From positions 310,001 through 374,000 of the forward strand of contig NZ_CP030126.1 in NCBI RefSeq assembly GCF_003568845.1: a stretch of 64,000 nucleotides of DNA. Direction: 5' to 3'. The notes under the pieces were generated by a model. It did not search any database, was not told the DNA's origin, and was given only the letters and a program-made list of their open reading frames with translations. Position numbers and translations under genes: made by a program. This DNA comes from Indioceanicola profundi (lineage in GTDB: Bacteria > Pseudomonadota > Alphaproteobacteria > Azospirillales > Azospirillaceae). Below, one piece after another: positions 1 through 7,785 of the stretch (position 1 is its first letter; every line of letters begins with the position of its first letter).

Positions 1-835
1 GCAGGCCGTAGCCGGCGCGGATCACCCGGTTCAGGCCGGGCTCGTCCAGCCCCAGGCTCTCCAGATACTCGGCCTTGTCCTCGGGGGGGAGCTGGGACAG
101 CTCCGCCTCGATGGCGGCGGAGATCACGACGCTGGCCGCACCCTGCTTCTTCGCCATTTCGGCCACCCGTGCCGACTGGCTGTTGCCGGTGCCGGCGCTG
201 GCTTCCTCGACATTGCAGACATACAGGACCGGCTTGCCGGTCAGCAGGGCGAACTGGCGGAACATCTCCTGCTCCTCCTTCGCCACCTCGACCGTGCGAG
301 CCGGCTTGCCGTCGCGGAGTGCGGCAAGCACCCGCTCCATCAGGTCGGCCTGGGCCTTGGCCTCCTTGTCGCCGCCCTTGCCCTTCTTCTGCAGGGCCGG
401 CAGCCGGCGCTCCAGCGAGTCCAGGTCGGACAGCATCAGCTCGGTCTCCACCGTCTCCGCATCGCGGATCGGGTCGATGGAGCCCTCGACATGGGTGATG
501 TCGCTGTCCTCGAAGCAGCGCAGGACGTGGACGATGGCGTCCACCTCGCGGATATTGGCCAGGAACTGGTTTCCCAGCCCCTCGCCCTTGCTGGCCCCGC
601 GGACCAAACCGGCGATGTCGACGAATTCGAGCTGCGTCGGGATGGTCTTCTGCGACTTGGCGATAGCGGCCAGCTTGTCCAGCCTAGGGTCCGGTACGCC
701 CACCCGGCCCACATTCGGCTCGATGGTGCAGAAGGGATAGTTGGCGGCCTCCGCCGCGGCGGTGGAGGTCAGCGCGTTGAAAAGCGTCGACTTGCCGACA
801 TTGGGCAGGCCGACGATGCCGCAATTGAATCCCAT
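1..835 (-). CDS. ychF: Ribosome-binding ATPase YchF (3' end cut by window edge)
   Basis: YchF is a cytosolic P-loop NTPase of the Obg/TRAFAC class that prefers ATP and binds the ribosome. The start at 835 gives MGFNCGIVGLPNVGKSTLFN, with the P-loop GLPNVGKST at residues 9-17. The switch region DIAGLVRGASKGEGLGNQFL follows, then a coiled-coil insert, and the N-terminal base-recognition motif VCNVEE lies near residue 205. About 278 of the usual 360-365 residues are visible; the C-terminal TGS-like domain is off the window. It lies downstream of the gloB-gst-cupin group on the same strand, 166 bases from the cupin gene, so it probably has its own promoter. Confidence 0.95.
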   Translation of the reverse strand, partial: MGFNCGIVGLPNVGKSTLFNALTSTAAAEAANYPFCTIEPNVGRVGVPDPRLDKLAAIAKSQKTIPTQLEFVDIAGLVRGASKGEGLGNQFLANIREVDAIVHVLRCFEDSDITHVEGSIDPIRDAETVETELMLSDLDSLERRLPALQKKGKGGDKEAKAQADLMERVLAALRDGKPARTVEVAKEEQEMFRQFALLTGKPVLYVCNVEEASAGTGNSQSARVAEMAKKQGAASVVISAAIEAELSQLPPEDKAEYLESLGLDEPGLNRVIRAGYGL

Positions 836-1001
836 GGGACGTGCTTCGCCTGGACTGTGAGAACCGGTTGCGCAGGGTTATGGGGGATGCAGGTCCGATT
901 GACAATCCCAGGCGGGCGCAGGGGTGGGGTTCGGCAGGATGTAGGGCGGGGACGAAAGGGCAGGTGGAGCACCGCGCCGGCACGGACCACGCCAGCGGAG
1001 A

Positions 1002-1457
1002 CTACGCCCCGCCAGCCTTCCGCGGTGTCGGCCGCCAGTCCGGCGGGGCCAGTTCGAAGCTCTCGAACCGGAAGGCCGGGGCGACGGTGCAGCCCACCAG
1101 GGTCCAGGCGCCCAGGCTCACCGCCGTTTGCCAATGGTTGGCCGGCACCACGAGCTGCGGCCGCTGGCCGGCGGCGAGGTCGGGGCCCAGATGGCGGGCG
1201 CTGGCATCGTGCCCGTTGGGGCTGAGGGTCAGGACCAGCGGCGCGCCCGCATGCCAATGCCAGACCTCGTCCGCATCCACCACCCGGTGCCAGTGGCTGT
1301 ACTCCCCGGCCTGGAGCAGGAAGTAGATGGCGGTGCTCGCCCCCCGGCCGCCATCGGGCGGGGCATGGCGATAGGTCTCCACATAATGCCCGCCCTCCGG
1401 ATGAGGCCGCATGCCCAGCAGGTCGATGATCTGCCGGGGCGTCAGGCTGCCATACAT
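1002..1457 (-). CDS. Cupin domain protein (DUF985/Cupin_5 family)
   Basis: A 151-residue single-domain cupin. The N-terminal LTPRQIIDLLGMRPHPEGGHY stretch and the metal-site-like SHWHRVVDADEVWHWHAG followed by VVPANHWQTA are characteristic of the DUF985 family. The biochemical function of that family is not settled; members are often called predicted sugar epimerase-like cupins. The start lies 6 bases after the glutathione transferase stop, so the gene is probably the last of a gloB-gst-cupin transcription unit. There is no signal peptide, so it should be cytosolic. Confidence 0.85.
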   Translation of the reverse strand: MYGSLTPRQIIDLLGMRPHPEGGHYVETYRHAPPDGGRGASTAIYFLLQAGEYSHWHRVVDADEVWHWHAGAPLVLTLSPNGHDASARHLGPDLAAGQRPQLVVPANHWQTAVSLGAWTLVGCTVAPAFRFESFELAPPDWRPTPRKAGGA

Positions 1458-1463
1458 CGGCGC

Positions 1464-2075
1464 TTACTCCGTCGGGGGAGCTGTCAGCTTGAAGCTCTCC
1501 CGCACCGTCACCCCCTCGAACCAGTGGGCGAGGCGGGAGCGTCCGTGCCGCCAGCCATCCTTGGCATAGCGGAAATCCAGATAGCCCAGCGTGACCGCCA
1601 CGGCGATGCCGCCGATGGTCAGGGCGTCGGGCTTCGGCAGTGCCTCGGCCTCCGCCTCCAGCGTGTCCAGCGTGCGGACCATGGCGCGGCGCTGCCGCTC
1701 GATCCAGTCGGCGCTGCGCAGGGATTCGGGCCGGCGGCCCTCCAGCAGGCGCAGTACGCCGGCGTCGCAGATGCCGTCCGCCATGGCCTGCTGGCGCAGC
1801 GCCACCCAGCGCTCACGCCCGGCGGCGGGGAACAGCTTCCGCCCGTCATGCTGGCTGTCCAGATATTCCGCCACCACCGGGCTGTCGAACAGGACCAGCC
1901 CGTCCTCCGTCACCAGGCAGGGGATCTTGGCCAGCGGGTTGTCGCGCACGATGGGGCTGTCCGGCGCCCAGACGTCGGTGGGCACCAGCTCGATCCGGTC
2001 GGCCAGCCCGGCCTCATGGGCCAGCATCAGAACCTTGCGGACATAGGGGGAGGTCTGGCTGTAGCGCAGCTTCAT
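1464..2075 (-). CDS. Glutathione S-transferase family protein (YibF-like)
   Basis: A 203-residue cytosolic glutathione transferase. The thioredoxin-like N-terminal domain (about 1-80) opens with MKLRYSQTSPYVRKVLML, where SPY is the usual G-site start. It carries the cis-proline segment KIPCL and the glutathione-contacting DSPVVAEYLD near residue 65. The all-helical C-terminal domain follows to the end. It sits 26 bases after gloB, whose product releases glutathione from S-lactoylglutathione, so a shared role in glutathione-dependent detoxification is plausible. The substrate cannot be read from the sequence. Confidence 0.9.
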   Translation of the reverse strand: MKLRYSQTSPYVRKVLMLAHEAGLADRIELVPTDVWAPDSPIVRDNPLAKIPCLVTEDGLVLFDSPVVAEYLDSQHDGRKLFPAAGRERWVALRQQAMADGICDAGVLRLLEGRRPESLRSADWIERQRRAMVRTLDTLEAEAEALPKPDALTIGGIAVAVTLGYLDFRYAKDGWRHGRSRLAHWFEGVTVRESFKLTAPPTE

Positions 2076-2101
2076 TCGCGTCTTCTCTCATCGCTGGGGG
2101 C

Positions 2102-2878
2102 TCAGCCCCGGTAGTTGTCCTTGCCCCGCCGGATGGCCGCGAAGACCGCAACCGGGTTGGCGCCCGCCATGCCCATGGCGGCGGCCATGGCCGGGTCGTC
2201 GGCGCGCAGGAACGGGTTCACCGCCTTCTCCCGCCCCAGCAGGGTGGGCAGCGTCGGTTGCAGCGTGGCCCGAAGCCGGTCCACCTCGGCGGCACGTTCC
2301 GCCAATGCGGCATTGTCCGGGTCGATGCTGCGGGCGTAGCGGGCGTTGGACTGGGTATATTCGTGGCCGCAATAGACGCGGGTGGAATCCGGCAGGGCGC
2401 GCAGCTTCAGCAGGCTGGTCCACATCTGGTCCGGCGTGCCCTCGAACAGGCGGCCGCAGCCGAGGGAGAACAGGGCGTCGCCGCTGAACAGTGCATCCGC
2501 ATCCTCGAACCAGAAGGCGATGTGGCCGCGGGTGTGGCCGGGCACGTCGAAGACCCGCACCGGGCGCACCCCGAAGCTGAAGCCCTCCCCCTCCGCATAG
2601 GCCGTGTCGATCTCCGGGATGCGGTCGCGGTCGGCGGCTGGGCCGATCACCCTGGCGTGCCAGCGGGCCTTCAGGTCGCGGTTGCCGGCCGTGTGGTCGG
2701 CATGGTGGTGGGTGTTCAGGATGGTGGTCAGCCGCCAGCCCAGATCGGCCAGGGCCATTTCCACCGGTTCCGACTCCGCCGGGTCGACGACGCCTACGGC
2801 GCCCGTCTCCACATCGCGGATCAGGTAGATATAATTGTCGGTCAGCGCCGGGATTAGCCGGATATCGAGCTTGTCCAT
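2102..2878 (-). CDS. gloB: Hydroxyacylglutathione hydrolase (glyoxalase II)
   Basis: This enzyme hydrolyses S-D-lactoylglutathione to D-lactate and glutathione, the second step of methylglyoxal detoxification. The chosen start, MDKLDIRLIPALTDNYIYLI, gives 258 residues, the normal length. A longer open frame continues upstream but has no family similarity. Visible metallo-beta-lactamase ligands are THHHADHT (near residue 55), the GHTRGH histidine, FSGDALF with the bridging aspartate, and CGHEYT. The C-terminal glyoxalase II domain contains REKAVNPFLR, which binds glutathione. It is the likely first gene of the gloB-gst-cupin unit and is divergent from the reductase that begins at 3056. Confidence 0.95.
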   Translation of the reverse strand: MDKLDIRLIPALTDNYIYLIRDVETGAVGVVDPAESEPVEMALADLGWRLTTILNTHHHADHTAGNRDLKARWHARVIGPAADRDRIPEIDTAYAEGEGFSFGVRPVRVFDVPGHTRGHIAFWFEDADALFSGDALFSLGCGRLFEGTPDQMWTSLLKLRALPDSTRVYCGHEYTQSNARYARSIDPDNAALAERAAEVDRLRATLQPTLPTLLGREKAVNPFLRADDPAMAAAMGMAGANPVAVFAAIRRGKDNYRG

Positions 2879-3055
2879 GGCGGCGAGCCTACCCCATGCC
2901 TCCCGGCCCGCCAAGCCCCCCGCCTGCAGGGCATTCGGCCGCGCCCGATGGGGCAAATCGAACGACCGTCCGTTTCCGGACTTGAGCGGGCGGCGCGTTT
3001 GCCCGATGCTGGCGCGCCCGGCCCTAGGCCGGCGAAGAAGCAGACGGGAGGAAAA

Positions 3056-4087
3056 ATGCCGAGCGAAGCCGCCGTGAACCGCCAGTGGATACTGAAGGAC
3101 CGCCCCAAGGGCGGCAACTTCGAAGAGGTGCTGGAACTGCGGGAGTCCGCCGCTCCGGATGCGGGCGAGGGGCAGATCCGGGTCCGCACCATCTATCTGT
3201 CGCTGGACCCGACCAACGCTGTCTGGATGCAGTATGACAGCTATCTGCCGGCGGTGCCGCTGGACGGGCCGATGCATGGGCTGGTGCTGGGCGTGGTGGA
3301 CCAGTCGAACAGCCCGAAGTTCCAGGCCGGCGATCTGGTCAGCGGGCTCGGCCGCTGGGCCGATTATTTCGTCACGGATGGGCAGGGCTGGGCCAAGCTT
3401 CCCGACATCCCCGGCCTGCCGCTCACCGCCTATATGGGCCCGCTGGGCATGACCGGCGCCACGGCCTATTTCGGCCTGCTGGATGTCGGCCGCCCGAAGG
3501 AGGGGGAGACGGTGCTGGTCTCCGCCGCCGCGGGAGCCGTCGGCTCCATCGTCGGGCAGATCGCGAAGATCAAGGGCTGCCATGTGGTCGGCATCGCCGG
3601 CGGGGCGGAGAAGTGCGGCTGGCTGACCGGCGAGCTCGGCTTCGACGCGGCGGTGGACTACAAGGCATCCGGCTGGCGCAAGGCCCTGCGCGCCGCCTGC
3701 CCCAAGGGCGTCGACGTTTATTTCGAGAATGTGGGCGGGGAGATCACGGAGGCGGCGCTGGACCTTCTGAACATCCGCGGCCGCATTCCCTTCTGCGGCG
3801 CGATCAGCCAGTACAACGCCACCGAGCCGCCGCCGGGGCCGAAGAACCTGTCCGTGCTGGTGGCCAAGCGCGCCCGGATGGAAGGGTTCCTGGTGCTCGA
3901 TTACGGCCCGCGCATGGGCGAGATGTACCGGGAGATGGGGCCCTGGATCGCCGAGGGTAAGATCAAGTGGAAGGTCGATCTGGACCAGGGCATGGAGAAT
4001 GTCCTGACCAGCTTCCGCAAGCTGTTCACCGGCGGCAACACCGGCAAGCTGGCTGTCCGCATCGGGGAGGAGCCGGCTGGAGGCTGA
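3056..4087 (+). CDS. NADP-dependent MDR-family oxidoreductase (CurA / prostaglandin reductase type)
   Basis: A zinc-independent medium-chain reductase of 343 residues, expected to reduce the C=C bond of alpha,beta-unsaturated ketones or aldehydes with NADPH. The start at 3056 is chosen because GGGAGGAAAA stands just upstream and MPSEAAVNRQWILKDRPKG matches the family N-terminus; an in-frame upstream extension looks non-coding. The GroES-like half has SLDPTNAVWMQY. The Rossmann half has TVLVSAAAGAVGSIVGQIAK near residue 155 and the family motif VYFENVGGEI near residue 222. It is divergent from the glyoxalase operon, which would suit a reactive-carbonyl response, but that is inference. Confidence 0.88.
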   Translation: MPSEAAVNRQWILKDRPKGGNFEEVLELRESAAPDAGEGQIRVRTIYLSLDPTNAVWMQYDSYLPAVPLDGPMHGLVLGVVDQSNSPKFQAGDLVSGLGRWADYFVTDGQGWAKLPDIPGLPLTAYMGPLGMTGATAYFGLLDVGRPKEGETVLVSAAAGAVGSIVGQIAKIKGCHVVGIAGGAEKCGWLTGELGFDAAVDYKASGWRKALRAACPKGVDVYFENVGGEITEAALDLLNIRGRIPFCGAISQYNATEPPPGPKNLSVLVAKRARMEGFLVLDYGPRMGEMYREMGPWIAEGKIKWKVDLDQGMENVLTSFRKLFTGGNTGKLAVRIGEEPAGG

Positions 4088-4173
4088 TCCGCACAAGTGC
4101 GGTTCCGGTTGCGCATCACCTCTTCGGATTCCCTCCGAAGGGGTGTATGCTCCTCACCCGAATGGGGAGGAAC

Positions 4174-4185
4174 ATGGAAGTCTGA
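4174..4185 (+). other. Possible three-codon ORF (MEV) between a strong Shine-Dalgarno and the next gene
   Basis: The good ribosome-binding sequence GGGGAGG (4164-4170) lies at the right distance from ATG GAA GTC TGA at 4174-4185, and not from the ATG at 4192, which is 21 bases further on. A ribosome loading here would make Met-Glu-Val, stop, and could reinitiate at 4192, six bases after the stop. It may simply be chance. Confidence 0.25.
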
Positions 4186-4191
4186 ACATCC

Positions 4192-4818
4192 ATGGTTGAG
4201 CAACTGGTCGAAGCGGTGGTGATCTTCGCCTGCATCGCCGGCCTCGCTTATCTCGTGGGATTGGCGGGGGCGCATATTGCGGAGCAGCGTATCCTGGCTG
4301 GCATGCGGAGCGGCCTGCTGGAGGAGCGTCTACAGCGGATGATGATGCTGGCGGCGAAGGCGCGCGCGCGGCGGGACGAGATGCTGCCGCGCCTCGTGCG
4401 TCTGGACGCGCAGGTGAAATCCGTGCGCCGCCGCCACTACATGGTCCAGAAGCGCCTGTCGGACATGTCGGTATCCCGCTCATCCCTGGTTCGCGTCCTG
4501 GGAGAGGAGGAGGCGTTCCATCGGGCGGAGCGCCCGTCCCGCCGCTTCATCGCACTGGTGATCAATCGCCATGTGCAGCGGGCCCAGCTTGAGCAGAAGG
4601 AGCATCCGTTCCTGGCGCGATCCTGGGCGCGGGCGCAGCAGGTGCATGTCTGGGCGCCGACGATCGGCGACGCCAAGATCGTCGTCGAGCGCGCCTTTCC
4701 GCCCGCCACCGGGTTCTTCGTGCTGGAAGTGGCGGAGCCCGCGGACGATACGGAGACGATGGAGGTCATCGCCCCGTTGCCCGCCGCAACGCCCGCTGCG
4801 CTCCAGGTTTCGGGCTGA
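4192..4818 (+). CDS. Unknown membrane-anchored coiled-coil protein (paralogue 1)
   Basis: I do not recognise this 208-residue protein. Residues 8-29 form one hydrophobic helix, probably a membrane anchor. Residues 30-110 are charged and helical with many Arg, Glu and Leu, likely coiled coil. Residues 118-183 look like a small globular domain (FIALVINRH, SW at 144-145, VWA at 153-155, FP at 169-170, EP at 182-183). The same layout and landmark residues recur in the next gene, so the two are probably a diverged tandem duplication. The gene begins 104 bases after the reductase; its ATG has no well-placed ribosome-binding site of its own (see the possible MEV ORF). Confidence 0.7.
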   Translation: MVEQLVEAVVIFACIAGLAYLVGLAGAHIAEQRILAGMRSGLLEERLQRMMMLAAKARARRDEMLPRLVRLDAQVKSVRRRHYMVQKRLSDMSVSRSSLVRVLGEEEAFHRAERPSRRFIALVINRHVQRAQLEQKEHPFLARSWARAQQVHVWAPTIGDAKIVVERAFPPATGFFVLEVAEPADDTETMEVIAPLPAATPAALQVSG

Positions 4819-4830
4819 GGCGGCGCGGCG

Positions 4831-5364
4831 ATGATGAGTCTGGCCGGATGGATGGGAATACTGGGCGGGCTGGCGGCGGCGGCCCAGGTCTTCGCGTCCG
4901 TTTCCCGCCATGTCCGGCGGGTCAAGGCCGGCCATGCCGCCCGCCTGCGCCAACTTGGCGAGGTCCGGCGCGACATGCGGGAGCGGGCGAGAGCGACGCT
5001 GGACCTGCGCCGTGAGGAGCGGGCGATGCAGCGTGAACTGGTTGAGCTGACCGGCCAGATCGACAGCGGGGAGAAGACCGTCCAACGCAAGAAAAGCGCG
5101 GAAACCCTTCTGTACGTTTTCGACGAGCGGCGGAATCCGGGGGATCAGGCCTTCATCGTTCCCATCGCCCATCCGCGGTTCGCCGACATCGCCCGGCACC
5201 CGCCCGAAGACGTCTCCGCCTCCTGGGTGTCGGGCCGGCGGTTCCTGGTCTGGGCAGCCAGCGACAAGATGGCGTCGGCGAAGGCCAACATGCGCTTTCC
5301 CGCGGACAGGGGATATATGGTCGGCGCGCTGGAGCCCTATGCCGGCAATTCGGAGGAGCTTTAG
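4831..5364 (+). CDS. Unknown membrane-anchored coiled-coil protein (paralogue 2)
   Basis: This 177-residue protein of unknown function has a short hydrophobic N-terminus (residues 3-24), a basic helical stretch rich in Arg, Glu and Gln (25-90) that is likely coiled coil, and a C-terminal domain (100-170). Landmarks in the last part (AFIV at 107-110, SW at 131-132, VWA at 140-142, FP at 156-157, EP at 168-169) line up with those of the preceding gene at nearly constant spacing. It starts with two ATG codons 12 bases after the previous stop and is surely cotranscribed with it. Confidence 0.7.
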   Translation: MMSLAGWMGILGGLAAAAQVFASVSRHVRRVKAGHAARLRQLGEVRRDMRERARATLDLRREERAMQRELVELTGQIDSGEKTVQRKKSAETLLYVFDERRNPGDQAFIVPIAHPRFADIARHPPEDVSASWVSGRRFLVWAASDKMASAKANMRFPADRGYMVGALEPYAGNSEEL

Positions 5365-5502
5365 GCACCTCCGAAACGCCAAGCCCCGGCCAGGAGCCGG
5401 ACAGGCTTCCGCCGCATTCCCATGGTTCTATCGGAAGCATGGATGGACAGGTCCCGATCGGGACGGATCATCCGATCTAACCGTAGGCCAAGCGAGTGCG
5501 TG

Positions 5503-5856
5503 ATGTTGATTGCCATGGCGAAAACCGTCGGGCCGGCTGTAACGGCCCTTGGCGCTGGCACTGCCGCCGGCATCTGGGATCAGGATGCCGCCAGTCTGGC
5601 CTGGACCCTCTCCCTGCTGGGCGGCGCCGCGTTCCTGTTGTCTGCCGTGGCGCCCCGACAGGCGCCCGGCGTCGTGGCCCTTCTCGCGGCCGGCGTTCTG
5701 GCGGCGTATCTGGCGCCTGCCTTGTCGGCCGGGGCCGGATCGGCAGCCCTGCACGAGGGGATGATCGCAGCGGCGGTAGCGGCGGGCGTAGCCGGCGCCG
5801 CCGCCGTACTGGGCGCTTCCTCTTCCCTGACCCTGTCACGGTGGGTACGGCACTGA
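5503..5856 (+). CDS. Small hydrophobic membrane protein of unknown function
   Basis: From the ATG at 5503 the product has 117 residues, with hydrophobic stretches at about 33-49, 54-72 and 85-105, so probably three membrane helices. It is very rich in Ala and Gly and ends in a basic tail (SRWVRH). An in-frame upstream ATG at 5422 would add a charged 27-residue extension that looks less natural. It follows the paralogous pair by about 140 bases on the same strand and faces the LysR gene tail to tail. No family recognised. Confidence 0.5.
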   Translation: MLIAMAKTVGPAVTALGAGTAAGIWDQDAASLAWTLSLLGGAAFLLSAVAPRQAPGVVALLAAGVLAAYLAPALSAGAGSAALHEGMIAAAVAAGVAGAAAVLGASSSLTLSRWVRH

Positions 5857-5872
5857 GGGACCGGCTGGCGGC

Positions 5873-6793
5873 TCACACCGTGGCGCACTGCCCGGCGCAG
5901 GCGGATACCTCCGTCCTTATCCAATCGCGGAAGGAGCGGATCTTCGGGTCCTCCCGCCGCCGCTCGGCATAGACCAGCCAGTAGGCGACACCCGTTTCAA
6001 GGACCAGATCGGGGAAGGGCAGGACCAGTCGGCCTGCGGCGATGTCGCCGGCGAAGAAGATCGGGCAGATCAGGGCCACGCCCTGGCCCATGCAGGCGGC
6101 ATGGCCGGTGATGAGTTGCGTATCGTACTGCGATCCGCTCGGCAACCGGTCCACCGGGGTGCCTGACAGCGCAAACCATTGCCGCCACCAGGTCTGGTCG
6201 ACCGGGTCCTGGCTGTCCAGGAAGGACAGCTTCAGCAGGTCGGCCGGTCTTTCGATGGAGCCCGCCCGTTCCAGAAGGCCGGGCGCCAGGGCGGGGGTCA
6301 GTTCCAGGGCCATCAACCTCTCGGCCACCAGCCCCGGCCAAGCGCCGTGTCCAGCACGGATCGCGACATCGAACTCGCCGCGCTCCAGATCCACCAGCCG
6401 GCTCGACGCATCCAGCCGCACGGCGACGCCGGGATGCAGAATATTGAACTGCCCCATCCGCGGCACCAGCCATTGCGCGGCGAAGGTCGGAAGGGCGCTG
6501 ATGGACAGGATTCCCGAATCCGGCGTGACCTGAAGCCGCTCCACCGCGCCGCGGATGCGGTCCAGCGCGTCGGTCATCGCCGTGGCAAGCTCACGTCCCT
6601 GCGGGGTGAGCTCCAGCCGGCGGGTCATCCTGCGGAACAGGCTGACACCGATATGCTCCTCCAACTGGCGGATCTGGAAACTCACGGCCGCCTGCGTGAC
6701 CGCCAGCTCATCGGCCGCCCTGGTGAAGGAGAGATGGCGGGCCGCAGCCTCGAAGGTGCGCAGGGCGGTCAGCGGGGGAAGGCGGGAAGCCAT
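5873..6793 (-). CDS. LysR-family transcriptional regulator (GcvA-like clade)
   Basis: A 306-residue regulator. The N-terminal winged helix-turn-helix (about 5-65) reads LPPLTALRTFEAAARHLSFT followed by AADELAVTQAAVSFQIRQLE, the wording of the GcvA/AmpR-like clade of LysR. The substrate-binding domain follows from about residue 90 (ISALPTFAAQWLVPRM, VRLDASSRLVDLERGEFDVA). It is transcribed away from a 62-residue ORF that begins 121 bases upstream on the other strand. LysR proteins commonly control the divergent gene, so that ORF, or the gene itself, is the first target to test. The effector is unknown. Confidence 0.9.
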   Translation of the reverse strand: MASRLPPLTALRTFEAAARHLSFTRAADELAVTQAAVSFQIRQLEEHIGVSLFRRMTRRLELTPQGRELATAMTDALDRIRGAVERLQVTPDSGILSISALPTFAAQWLVPRMGQFNILHPGVAVRLDASSRLVDLERGEFDVAIRAGHGAWPGLVAERLMALELTPALAPGLLERAGSIERPADLLKLSFLDSQDPVDQTWWRQWFALSGTPVDRLPSGSQYDTQLITGHAACMGQGVALICPIFFAGDIAAGRLVLPFPDLVLETGVAYWLVYAERRREDPKIRSFRDWIRTEVSACAGQCATV

Positions 6794-6914
6794 GGCGTCT
6801 GTGCATAAGCTGAACTTGTCGGAAGCCTATGGCAAAGCTCGTTTGTCGTCGAGCCGGATTACATCCAGCCTGTCGCCACAGGGCGGGGTCTTTAGAAACC
6901 GACAGGAGGATACG

Positions 6915-7103
6915 ATGCATAAGCTCTGCTTTGGTGGACCTTCTCCGGGGCGGCTGCCCTCGCGGCTGGGCACGGTGCTCGGCGGCCTGGATGATCTGCT
7001 GCCTGCCGCGGAGGCCGGGAGCGGTGCCGCGCGGGAGATGCGGGGCCGGATCGGCATCCTGCCGGACCTTCCGGACCATCTCCGCCGCGATCTCGGGCTC
7101 TAA
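6915..7103 (+). CDS. Small 62-residue ORF divergent from the LysR gene
   Basis: A short ORF with a very good ribosome-binding site (AGGAGG, 6905-6910) five bases before the ATG at 6915. The product starts MHKLCFGGPSP and ends LPDHLRRDLGL. The final segment faintly recalls the C-terminus of DUF1127 (YjiS-like) small proteins, which end in an arginine-rich helix and a DIGL-like motif; this is a weak resemblance. There is no signal peptide or membrane helix. The strong translation signal and the place opposite a LysR gene argue that it is real. Confidence 0.5.
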   Translation: MHKLCFGGPSPGRLPSRLGTVLGGLDDLLPAAEAGSGAAREMRGRIGILPDLPDHLRRDLGL

Positions 7104-7218
7104 GGCGGCAGTTCCTACCCGATTGGGTGCGGCAACGGGTGTTCATTGACGTGAGCTGTAGGGGTGCGTAGCCTCGGTCCCCGAAAATTCCGCACCAACA
7201 GAAGTGGGGTTCGCCACC

Positions 7219-7599
7219 ATGCGTAAGTCCATCGCGTTCTGCCTTCCGGTGATTGCCGCCGGTCTTTTCATGGCCGCGCCCGCCGCCGCTCAGGACGCTG
7301 CCGCCGGCGAGAAGGTCTTCAACCGTTGCAAGGCCTGCCATACGGTGGAAGCCGGCGGTCCGCACAAGGTCGGCCCGAATCTGCACGGTCTGTTCGGCCG
7401 CAAGGCCGGCGGCGCGGAAGGCTTCAAGTATTCCGACGCAATGGCCAGCAGCGATGTGGTCTGGAGCAATGAGACCCTGCACGAGTACCTGAAGGACCCG
7501 AAGGGCTATATCAAGGGCAACCGCATGGCCTTTGCCGGACTGAAGAAGCAGGAAGATCTGGACAACGTCATCGCCTATCTCGAGCAGGCGACGAAGTAA
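7219..7599 (+). CDS. Periplasmic class I c-type cytochrome
   Basis: A 126-residue monohaem cytochrome c. The start at 7219 (MRKSIAFCLP) gives a clean Sec signal peptide ending APAAAQ near residue 25; a GTG 15 bases earlier is less likely. The haem site is CKACH near residue 38, and the sixth-ligand methionine is in NRMAFAGL near residue 103. The fold is that of the mitochondrial-type or cytochrome c2/c552 group, so it should be a soluble periplasmic electron carrier, for instance between the bc1 complex and a terminal oxidase. It is a single-gene unit followed by a terminator. Confidence 0.93.
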   Translation: MRKSIAFCLPVIAAGLFMAAPAAAQDAAAGEKVFNRCKACHTVEAGGPHKVGPNLHGLFGRKAGGAEGFKYSDAMASSDVVWSNETLHEYLKDPKGYIKGNRMAFAGLKKQEDLDNVIAYLEQATK

Positions 7600-7623
7600 G
7601 CAGTCCGCATTGATGCGTGACGG

Positions 7624-7652
7624 GCCGGGCGCGGAAGCGTGCCCGGCCTTTT
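7624..7652 (+). terminator. Rho-independent terminator of the cytochrome c gene
   Basis: A perfect 7-bp stem GCCGGGC (7624-7630) / GCCCGGC (7641-7647) with a 10-base loop is followed by CTTTT. It lies 25 bases after the cytochrome stop codon. Confidence 0.8.
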
Positions 7653-7785
7653 CATTGGGGCCGGACCAGTCCGACCTGTCATTTTTCCTTCATACATTCC
7701 CTTCCCGCCCCATCCGGACTCGGCTAGGCTGAGCGTGAAACACAGGGGTGACGGAACACCCCGCATCGGGAGGGAATCTCAACCT

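Noticed and set aside
2969-2983. Small hairpin GTCCG-TTTC-CGGAC between gloB and the reductase
   Set aside because: Five-base stems are expected by chance at this GC level and there is no T run or conserved context.
2879-4096. N-terminal extension of the gloB frame over the reductase gene
   Set aside because: Glyoxalase II is complete from 2878, and the extension overlaps a confidently coding gene on the other strand.
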